Assembly (NCBI GenBank): GCA_947564305.1
Contig: CANOBT010000016.1
Location: forward strand, 1 to 57,985
From: an uncultured Lachnospiraceae bacterium
GTDB lineage: Bacteria; Bacillota_A; Clostridia; Lachnospirales; Lachnospiraceae
Direction: 5' to 3'
DNA: 57,985 nt
Part shown: one piece after another, positions 51,505 through 57,985 of the stretch
Position numbering within the stretch: the first letter of the stretch is position 1
How the letters are laid out: the number at the start of each line of letters is the position of its first letter
The notes under the pieces: model-generated
Databases searched by the model: none
Seen by the model: only the letters and a program-made list of their open reading frames with translations
What the model was told of the DNA's origin: nothing
Translations under genes and position numbers: made by a program

Positions 51505-52446
51505 ATGTTAATTGAGACGTTGAAACTCTGGAGAGGCAGGGAAGATGTGGAGCTGACTGTTTTTGTGACGCAAAAGAATCCATTTCTTCCTGCAGAGCGC
51601 CCGCGTCCGGCGGTGCTCGTGTGTCCCGGCGGCGCTTACGCAACCTGCAGCAGACATGGCAGCGAGGGCGATGCGGTGGCCATGGCGTTTGCGATGGACG
51701 GTTATCAGGCATTTGTATTAGAATACAGCATCACCGAACGAGCGGCGGAAGGAGCAACCGTCTATCCGGCTATGCTCCTTGACTACGGCAGAGCGGTTAT
51801 GACCATCCGGGAACACGCTGATGAGTGGAATGTGGATGTGGATCAGATTTCAATTCTGGGTTTTTCCGCAGGCGGACATCTATGCGGAACAATTGCCACA
51901 GAATGGAATAATGGAATTTTAGAGAAAGAATTTGGTATCCCGGCACAATGTTTTAAACCGCTTTGCGCCATGTTGGTTTATCCGGTTACGGATTTTGTGA
52001 TCCAAAAGGAAATGCGAAATGCAGAAGGAACGGATGAAGGTTCCACCATCAATATGGATATTGCTTATTTTGGAAGAGCGGATAATGATGAGGAAACTTT
52101 AAAATCCGGCAGTCCAACATATAAAGTGACAAAGGATTGTCCCCCAATCTTCCTTGCCGCAGCTCAAAATGACGGCCTTGTGAAATGCACCAATACCCTG
52201 CGAATGGCCTGTGCGCTGCAGGACGCTGATGTACCGTATGAGTTACATATATTCCAGTATGGGGATCATGGTTTTGCTCTGGGAAGGGATTTGTTTGAGC
52301 CGTGGAGGAAGGATAAATCTTATTCTGCAGCCGCATGGGTTCCAATGGCAAAGACCTTTCTGCTTCATCAGCACAATCCGGAGACCGCTGCAGTGGAGGC
52401 GGACCCATTTGGTACATTAACATTGGAATTGGAGAGGATAAAATGA
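51505..52446 (+). CDS. Alpha/beta hydrolase (acetyl-xylan-esterase/lipase-like)
   Basis: A 313-aa hydrolase. The oxyanion strand VLVCPGGAYATCSR is at residues 37-50 and the nucleophile S121 lies in ILGFSAGGHLCG. The acid is probably the Asp in AAAQNDGLVKC, and the His is in YGDHGFALG. This pattern belongs to the BD-FAE/Axe-type sugar esterases, which act on acylated oligosaccharides in the cytoplasm. Its stop overlaps the next gene start (ATGA), so the two esterases are translationally coupled. AGAGGAAAG precedes the ATG. Confidence 0.87.
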   Translation: MLIETLKLWRGREDVELTVFVTQKNPFLPAERPRPAVLVCPGGAYATCSRHGSEGDAVAMAFAMDGYQAFVLEYSITERAAEGATVYPAMLLDYGRAVMTIREHADEWNVDVDQISILGFSAGGHLCGTIATEWNNGILEKEFGIPAQCFKPLCAMLVYPVTDFVIQKEMRNAEGTDEGSTINMDIAYFGRADNDEETLKSGSPTYKVTKDCPPIFLAAAQNDGLVKCTNTLRMACALQDADVPYELHIFQYGDHGFALGRDLFEPWRKDKSYSAAAWVPMAKTFLLHQHNPETAAVEADPFGTLTLELERIK

Positions 52447-53282
52447 GGACACAATTTAGTACACCGCCAGAATGCGCCAAAGCGGCGCTTTCTCTGGCGG
52501 AGACTATTACCATAGGAAATGGCCGGACACCGGAACGCTTTAAAAAAGTGATGAAAATGAATCGTGGGGCTTTGGGGATGTTTAGCCCATATGGAGCGTC
52601 AGGTGACGGGCTTGAGCGTAAAAATCCGGTTGTTGTAGCATTGGGAGACAGTGTGACAGCCGGACATTTTGAATATAATGGAAATCCGGGAGAACTTTTT
52701 GCCAGACTGGAACAAGGAAATGTGCCGGATGATTTTGCCATAGAAGTGACAGACGCAAGAGTATGTTACCTGGAGCAGTTTCGCTGTATGCTGATTGAAA
52801 AATATGAGCAAACATCGGTAAGCACGATCAATGCAGGTATTGCGGGAGATACTGTGTACGGTATGCAGAAAAGATTATATAGAGATGTCATCCGTTATCA
52901 GCCGGATCTGTTCATTTTTAATGGCTCGTTAAACTGGGGGCCGGAATGTGGGAGCACTCAGGATTATAGGAAGGTGATTACGGAAGTAGTAAAAGCGGTA
53001 AAGAATGAAATAAAAGCAGATATCGTTCTGTTGACTCCCAATATGGAGATTCCCATGGAAGGATTTGGGAATCCCCGGTCTTCGCTCAAGGAAAGGGTGG
53101 AGGTTATCCGGGAATTGGCAGAAGCGGAACAGGTTTGTCTGGCTGATGTTTATCGTGTGTGGGAAGCCTATCAGGAGAATGGATGGCCGTTGGAGGCATT
53201 GCTTGCAAATGGGATAAACCATCCTTCTATAGAAGGACATACTCTTTACGCGAAAGTGCTGATGCGGTTGTTGGAAGATTAA
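52443..53282 (+). CDS. SGNH/GDSL hydrolase
   Basis: A 279-aa esterase: block I VVALGDSVTAGHFEYNG with S70, block II INAGIAGDTVYGM, block III FNGSLNWGPECG and block V ANGINHPSIEGH with the catalytic His. In block V the residue that is often Asp is Asn, as I recall seeing in some clostridial members. The start overlaps the preceding stop, and the site AGAGGATAA lies within that gene. It is the third esterase in a row and probably removes a different acyl group or attacks at a different position. Confidence 0.85.
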   Translation: MRTQFSTPPECAKAALSLAETITIGNGRTPERFKKVMKMNRGALGMFSPYGASGDGLERKNPVVVALGDSVTAGHFEYNGNPGELFARLEQGNVPDDFAIEVTDARVCYLEQFRCMLIEKYEQTSVSTINAGIAGDTVYGMQKRLYRDVIRYQPDLFIFNGSLNWGPECGSTQDYRKVITEVVKAVKNEIKADIVLLTPNMEIPMEGFGNPRSSLKERVEVIRELAEAEQVCLADVYRVWEAYQENGWPLEALLANGINHPSIEGHTLYAKVLMRLLED

Positions 53283-53296
53283 GATGGAGGAAAGCC

Positions 53297-55837
53297 ATGA
53301 AAATTACAGAATTGCGTACAAACCATATTTCAGAGCCTTTGGGGTACAGTTATGCGCCTCTTTCTTTTTCGTGGAAAGTGGAGGATGCAGGAGAAAGTAA
53401 AGAAAATAAGAGTGTAAGAATTATTGTAAAGAAAAGTGCGGAGACGGTTTATGACAGCGGTGAGGTTGCGAATGCGGACAGTTTGGATTATCCGGTTCAC
53501 ATGGAATTAGAACCCAGATGCCGCTATGATTTTACGGTAGCCGTGACGGCTGATAATGGACAGACGGCAGAGGGAAGCAGTTTTTTTGAGACCGGTAAAC
53601 AGGAGGAACCATGGATCGGAAAATGGATTACTCCTGGCAGCAGGTATGTGGATGAAAAGCCTCACGCAGGTTACATTCTGGAAAGAAAATTTTCTGTGTG
53701 TACTAAGGGAGAAGCACGGCTTTATCTTTGCGGTCTTGGGGTTTATGAGTGTTACATCAATGGAAAAAAGGTGGGAAAGGAATATCTTGCGCCTGGCTAT
53801 CACTCTTATGATCTTCATGTACAGACAAACACCTATGATGTGACGGAATATGTGGTCAGCGGTGAAAATAAACTGGAAATCTGGCTTGGAGAAGGATGGT
53901 TTAAGAGCCGTATTGGATTCGATGGTGGAATTGCGGATATGTACGGCGATAAATTGTATGCAATCGGAGAGCTGTATGTGAATGGCGTTCTTGCGGCTGC
54001 TACTGACAGCGATTGGTCTAGCAGAATTTCTCCCGTTACATTTAGTGGTATATATGACGGTGAGGTTTATGATGCAGGGTTGGAGGAATCGGAAATTGTT
54101 TGGCCTGCTGTACTGGAAGTTCCGGAAAAATGCGGGGGACTTACGGAACGGTATAGTCTTCCGATAGTCAAAAAAGAAAGCTTTGTGCTAAGAGAAGTCA
54201 TTGTTTCACCGAAACAGGAGACAATTTTAGATTTTGGACAGAATCTGACTGGTTGGGTGGAATTTGACTGCGCATTAGCAAAGGGGATGCAGGTTCGTCT
54301 GACTGCTTGTGAAATTCTTCAGGAAGGATGCTTTTATCATGATAATCTGAGACTGGCAAAAACGGAGTTTACTTATATTTCCAATGGAAAACCGGCGCAT
54401 GTGAGGCCGCATTTTACTTTTTATGGGTTTCGATATATGTTGGCAGAGATCAGGGCAACGGACAGTGACTGGGAGGCTTTGCCTGTAGATTGTGAAGGCT
54501 ACCATTTTATGGCATACCATTTGCGGAGTGATTTTGACCAGATCGGGAACATTACAACAGGGAATGGGAAAGTGAACCAACTGTATTCCAATGCGCTTTG
54601 GGGACAGAAGGATAATTTTCTGGATGTACCTACGGATTGTCCGCAGCGTGATGAAAGATTGGGATGGACTGGAGATGCTCAGGTATTTTCAGAGGCTGCC
54701 TGCTATAATATGTATGTACCGGCGTTTTACCGGAAGTATTTGTGGGATATGCGTGCCGAACAGAGTTTGACGGATGGGGCGGTTCCCAATGTAGTGCCGA
54801 GCATTAAACAGGGAGAGATTGCGGAAGGCGGATGCTGTCCTTGGGCTGACGCAGGAGTGATCATACCATGGAATGTATATCTGCATTATGGCAGTAAGAC
54901 GCTGCTTGCTGAGATGTATCCGGGTATGAAATCATGGGTAGATTACCAGAGACGGCTAGAAGAAAAAGAAGGAGGCCCGCATCTTGTAAAAGGCGGTTTT
55001 CATTTTGCGGACTGGCTGGCATTGGACAATGAAGAGCCAGGGCCGTTTGGCGCTACTGACCCCTTGTATATTGCAAGCGCCTATTATTATCATGATGCAG
55101 ATATTGTAGCCAGATCGGCAGAAATTTTGGGATATTCTGAGGATGCCAAAGAGTATGCCAGGCTTGCCGCTGAGATTCGGGAGGCAGTCAGGGAGAAGTA
55201 TTTTGATGAGAATGGACTTTGCCTTTGCCGGACACAGACTGGGGCAGCTATCTCTGTAATGTTTGGCCTTACCGATGGGAAAAAGCAGGCGGAGGGAAAT
55301 ATGCTTTCGGAAAGGGTGACTTGCAATGCCAATCATCTGAATACCGGATTTGTAGGAACTTCCATCCTCTGTCCTGCGCTTACTGAGACCGGGCATCACA
55401 GACAGGCAGTGGATCTACTTTTGAATGAGGACTATCCGAGCTGGCTCTATAGTGTGAATATGGGGGCTACGACAATCTGGGAACGGTGGGATTCAGTATT
55501 GCCGGACGGGCGTATGAATCCGGACGGGATGAACAGCCTAAACCATTATAGTTATGGGAGTATCGTGGCTTGGATGTATAAGTATCTTGGCGGGATACGT
55601 GAGAAAGAGCCAGGGTTTAGGAAAGCTGTGATCGAGCCGCATCCGGATGAACGGCTTGGGTTTTTAGAATGTGAGTTAAACGCTGCGGTTGGAACATACT
55701 GGTCCAAATGGAAATATGAGGAAGATAGTACAATATCCATGGAGATTACTGTGCCGTTTGGGGCAGAAGCTGAACTACGCCTTCCGGACGGACAAAGAAA
55801 AGTAGTGAAAGCAGGGACTTATAGGTTCGTAATGTAG
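53297..55837 (+). CDS. GH78 alpha-L-rhamnosidase
   Basis: An 846-aa glycoside hydrolase family 78 enzyme with the complete bacterial layout: N-terminal fibronectin-like domain (PLGYSYAPLSFSWKV), then beta-sandwich domains with GLGVYECYINGKKVG and WLGEGWFKSRIGF, then the (alpha/alpha)6 barrel. The general acid region is DCPQRDERLGWTGDAQ (D452, E453) and the second acidic residue is in TIWERWDS. It releases terminal alpha-linked L-rhamnose. No signal peptide is present, so it works on imported material. ATG 53297 follows TGGAGGAAA, 14 bases after the SGNH stop. It anchors the substrate prediction for the locus. Confidence 0.94.
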   Translation: MKITELRTNHISEPLGYSYAPLSFSWKVEDAGESKENKSVRIIVKKSAETVYDSGEVANADSLDYPVHMELEPRCRYDFTVAVTADNGQTAEGSSFFETGKQEEPWIGKWITPGSRYVDEKPHAGYILERKFSVCTKGEARLYLCGLGVYECYINGKKVGKEYLAPGYHSYDLHVQTNTYDVTEYVVSGENKLEIWLGEGWFKSRIGFDGGIADMYGDKLYAIGELYVNGVLAAATDSDWSSRISPVTFSGIYDGEVYDAGLEESEIVWPAVLEVPEKCGGLTERYSLPIVKKESFVLREVIVSPKQETILDFGQNLTGWVEFDCALAKGMQVRLTACEILQEGCFYHDNLRLAKTEFTYISNGKPAHVRPHFTFYGFRYMLAEIRATDSDWEALPVDCEGYHFMAYHLRSDFDQIGNITTGNGKVNQLYSNALWGQKDNFLDVPTDCPQRDERLGWTGDAQVFSEAACYNMYVPAFYRKYLWDMRAEQSLTDGAVPNVVPSIKQGEIAEGGCCPWADAGVIIPWNVYLHYGSKTLLAEMYPGMKSWVDYQRRLEEKEGGPHLVKGGFHFADWLALDNEEPGPFGATDPLYIASAYYYHDADIVARSAEILGYSEDAKEYARLAAEIREAVREKYFDENGLCLCRTQTGAAISVMFGLTDGKKQAEGNMLSERVTCNANHLNTGFVGTSILCPALTETGHHRQAVDLLLNEDYPSWLYSVNMGATTIWERWDSVLPDGRMNPDGMNSLNHYSYGSIVAWMYKYLGGIREKEPGFRKAVIEPHPDERLGFLECELNAAVGTYWSKWKYEEDSTISMEITVPFGAEAELRLPDGQRKVVKAGTYRFVM

Positions 55838-55919
55838 GACAGAGATAAGAATTGCTTGATGTATTTTGCAGACATTCTGATAGTGAAAACACATGAATCG
55901 GAGAGAAGGAGAAGGATAA

Positions 55920-55997
55920 ATGGCAAGTTATGAAAGTGCTGAATCGCGTTTGAACCTGGCAAAGAAATTGGCAGCGGAATCTTGTCATGAATTCTAA
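55920..55997 (+). pseudogene. 25-codon gene-start remnant
   Basis: After GAAGGAGAAGG, an ATG opens MASYESAESRLNLAKKLAAESC and stops three codons later. The good ribosome site and the wording suggest the start of a lost gene; AKKLAAES resembles the opening of the GH3 C-terminal domain in reversed-order enzymes, though that rests on about 10 residues. The rest of 55838-56125 contains no gene. Confidence 0.35.
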
Positions 55998-56125
55998 ATC
56001 TTATCAAGAGATGAGAGATGCATCACAAAAATAATGAAAAGCCTTTTCCGCCTGTATGGTTGGAGTGATTTCAGGACTCTCTGTGTGAAGAAATATGGCT
56101 GACATTTTAAAGGAGGAAGAAAGAC

Positions 56126-57688
56126 ATGTCACACAATTTTAAATGCGCGCCGGATATAGCGGTTGTCGAGACGAAGCAAGGAAAAGTCAGAGGGTATGAG
56201 TACGACGGCATTCGTATTTTTAAGGGAATCCCTTATGCAAAAGCAAAGCGCTTCCATGCACCGGAACCTGTTGAACCATGGGAAGGAGTAATGGAGGCTA
56301 CCAGTTATGGTTATGTGTGTCCGCTCTTAGAACTGCCGAAACCAAATGGAGAATTAAATGTACCGCACCGTTACTGGGTTATGAATGAGGATTGCCAGAA
56401 TCTAAATATCTGGACACCGGCCTGTGACTGCGGAAAACGACCGGTCCTGGTCTGGCTGCATGGAGGTGGTTTTGAGGCCGGTTCCGCAATTGAACATATT
56501 GCTTATGAGGGAGAGAATATGTGCCGCATCGGGCAGGTAGTGGTGGTCTCTGTCAATCACAGGCTGAATATTCTGGGATATTTTGATTTGTCTGCATATG
56601 GAGAGGAATATGCGAATTCAGGAAATGCCGGGAACGATGATATGATAGCTGCTCTGAAATGGATTCACGAAAATATTGTGAATTTTGGCGGTGACCCGGA
56701 CAATGTGACGCTTTTCGGCCAATCCGGAGGCGGAGAAAAAATTAATGCGCTGTTACAGACTCCGGCAGCAGACGGATTGTTCGCAAAAGGAATCAACATG
56801 AGCGGGAACCTGGGACCGGCTATGGCGAACAGCAAAGGGGATGGAGAAGAGCTTGCCATTGCCTTAATGGCGGAACTAGGCATAGATGGAAATGTGAAAG
56901 AACTGGAAGCAGTCCCCTATGACAGGCTGGCTGAAGCTTACAGACGCATAAAGCCTGAGTTTGCGGCGGCAGGGAAATATCTGGGCTGCGCGCCGCATCC
57001 AAATGCATTTTACAGAGGAAATTCGGAGGAGTACGGGGTACGGGAAGAGACGGCGCATATTCCGATGCTGGTAGGGACCGTGTATGGAGAATTCTTTGCG
57101 TTTATGGCGTCAAAGTATGACAAACATAAATTGACATACGAAGAAGGGACTGAGATTGTAAAGCGGGAACTAGGAGAAGAAGCGGCGGCAGAACTTCTCC
57201 CGCTTTATACGTCAGCCTATCCGGAGCACAACCCGGTGGATATATTGACGCTGGACTTTTTGTTCCGTGTGCCTACACAGAAGTATATCCGTCAGCGCAG
57301 CGGGCAGAATGCATGCACATATTCCTATTTGTTTGATCTGGATCTGCCTGTCAATGGCGGAAATGTACCCTGGCATTGCGCGGATATTCCCTATGTATTT
57401 CACAATACTGAACTGGTCCCTGTTACACAGCAGGAGGGAATCACGGAAAAAATAGAATCGCAGATTTTTGACAGCGTGATCGCTTTTGCAAAGAATGGCG
57501 ATCCAAATCATGCAGGAATACCGCATTGGCCAGCCAGCCGGCCCGGTGAGGAACAGACGATGATCTTTGGCAAAGATACCCGGGTAAGGTGCAACCATGA
57601 CGCGAAACTCATTCCTCTGCTTGAAAAACATATGGGGCCGGTGATTGAGCGGATGATGCAGGAGATTCTGGGCGTGGTACAACATTAA
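56126..57688 (+). CDS. Type-B carboxylesterase family protein
   Basis: A 520-aa esterase of the carboxylesterase/para-nitrobenzyl-esterase family. Conserved blocks are GKVRGYEYDGIRIFKGIPYA, DCQNLNIW, the oxyanion loop VLVWLHGGGFEAGS and the nucleophile S200 in LFGQSGGG, where Gln and Gly replace the usual E-S-A. It ends with a region containing HCADIPYVFHN, which holds the catalytic His. It lacks a signal peptide. AAAGGAGG precedes the ATG. It follows the GH78 gene after a 288-base gap with a decayed start codon. It may cleave aromatic or aliphatic esters from the imported substrate, and a strong terminator follows. Confidence 0.88.
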   Translation: MSHNFKCAPDIAVVETKQGKVRGYEYDGIRIFKGIPYAKAKRFHAPEPVEPWEGVMEATSYGYVCPLLELPKPNGELNVPHRYWVMNEDCQNLNIWTPACDCGKRPVLVWLHGGGFEAGSAIEHIAYEGENMCRIGQVVVVSVNHRLNILGYFDLSAYGEEYANSGNAGNDDMIAALKWIHENIVNFGGDPDNVTLFGQSGGGEKINALLQTPAADGLFAKGINMSGNLGPAMANSKGDGEELAIALMAELGIDGNVKELEAVPYDRLAEAYRRIKPEFAAAGKYLGCAPHPNAFYRGNSEEYGVREETAHIPMLVGTVYGEFFAFMASKYDKHKLTYEEGTEIVKRELGEEAAAELLPLYTSAYPEHNPVDILTLDFLFRVPTQKYIRQRSGQNACTYSYLFDLDLPVNGGNVPWHCADIPYVFHNTELVPVTQQEGITEKIESQIFDSVIAFAKNGDPNHAGIPHWPASRPGEEQTMIFGKDTRVRCNHDAKLIPLLEKHMGPVIERMMQEILGVVQH

Positions 57689-57751
57689 TGTTTCAATCTT
57701 TGTTCAAGCGTCGGAATTATATGCGTTTCTTCACCTGAAATTTATAAAATA

Positions 57752-57802
57752 AAAAAGATGTAAAGCCTTGACAATTTCATCAAGCCTTTACATCTTTTTA
57801 GC
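57752..57802 (+). terminator. Rho-independent terminator of the rhamnosidase locus
   Basis: AAAAAGATGTAAAG with its mirror CTTTACATCTTTTT forms a long stem with one mismatch and a 10-base loop, followed by T residues. It lies 63 bases after the carboxylesterase stop. The A-run on the left makes it potentially bidirectional. Confidence 0.85.
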
Positions 57803-57979
57803 TTACATATGTTTCTGTAGCATTTTCTTTTTCACAGAAACTTATGGCGCTGGATGTTTTTAGAATTCTATAATGCGTCTTTAGTAATTCCAGGGTTCTG
57901 CGACATTTTATAATTACCGCTCTTTTATAAAGTGTTGTAAGATGTACATGTGACATACAGGAAAAAGGAGAGATGGAAT

Positions 57980-57985
57980 ATGAGA
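57980..57985 (+). CDS. Start of a further gene, cut by the window edge
   Basis: An ATG-AGA at the end of the window lies 9 bases after AAAAGGAG, a good ribosome binding site. An ATG at 57973 is too close to that site. Nothing of the product can be read. The stretch 57803-57960 is AT-rich and probably carries its promoter. Confidence 0.35.

Noticed and set aside
1..57985. CRISPR arrays, tRNA or rRNA genes, intact insertion sequences, complete prophage
   Set aside because: No regularly spaced direct repeats, cloverleaf-like sequences, transposase signatures or phage structural genes were seen by eye.

Overview
The window reads as chromosomal DNA of a gut-type, low-to-moderate GC member of the Clostridia, most likely a Lachnospiraceae. 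The reasons are family-level and recognised by eye: a membrane-anchored GH3 enzyme with reversed domain order, YesM/YesN-like and AgrC/LytTR-like two-component pairs, an Lpl-type sugar ABC transporter with a DUF3502 solute-binding lipoprotein, BspA-like repeats, two AAA-ATPase-like/PD-(D/E)XK proteins, DUF4869 and DUF3781 genes, and a relic of a CD1108-type conjugative-element protein. No rRNA, tRNA, CRISPR array or intact insertion sequence was seen. No database search was possible, so family names come from recognised motifs.

Layout. 0-3.6 kb: two ABC-2 permeases (the first cut by the window edge), then an AAA-ATPase-like/PD-(D/E)XK protein. 3.7-8.9 kb: GH3 beta-glucosidase, small membrane protein and GPH sugar symporter, closed by a terminator. 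9.0-12.5 kb: a tightly coupled set for surface O-acylation (SGNH lipoprotein with InlB-type and leucine-rich repeats, 56-aa membrane protein, MBOAT acyltransferase). A short palindromic repeat family is inserted in frame in two of these genes. 12.6-18.8 kb: GNAT, DUF3781, an unknown gene, an aldo/keto reductase with Fe-S clusters, a DUF4869/P-loop ATPase pair, and a second SGNH/leucine-rich protein with the opposite domain order. 18.8-24.9 kb: DegV, a second AAA-ATPase-like/PD-(D/E)XK protein, a DUF362 ferredoxin-like protein, an HD protein and azlCD. 25.1-28.9 kb: carboxymuconolactone-decarboxylase-like protein, cupin, LysR regulator and MATE transporter. Two near-identical regulatory elements here place a promoter inside a terminator hairpin.

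29.2-31.2 kb: LytTR regulator and GHKL kinase. 31.4-40.7 kb: sugar genes (SGNH esterase, GH5, GH35/DUF5597-like enzyme, AraC regulators, thioesterase) mixed with decayed genes: a TetR remnant, and a NIF3-like gene, a GPH symporter and a conjugative-element CHAP gene that each seem to have lost their middle. 40.9-43.5 kb: intact GPH symporter and a convergent AraC regulator.

43.8-57.7 kb: a catabolic locus on one strand. A YesM/YesN-like sensor and regulator come first, then a solute-binding lipoprotein with two permeases. Sialate-O-acetylesterase-like, alpha/beta hydrolase, SGNH, GH78 alpha-L-rhamnosidase and carboxylesterase genes follow. The five enzymes show no signal peptide, so the likely plan is import of an acylated, rhamnose-containing oligosaccharide and its de-acylation and cleavage in the cytoplasm.

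Most notable: (1) the three-stem palindromic repeat with compensatory stem changes, read through in two proteins; (2) the paired terminator-embedded promoters; (3) domain-shuffled SGNH/leucine-rich paralogues beside an MBOAT; (4) repeated internal deletions across 32-41 kb; (5) a sensor kinase whose best start is an ATA codon, paired with a regulator lacking canonical receiver residues.
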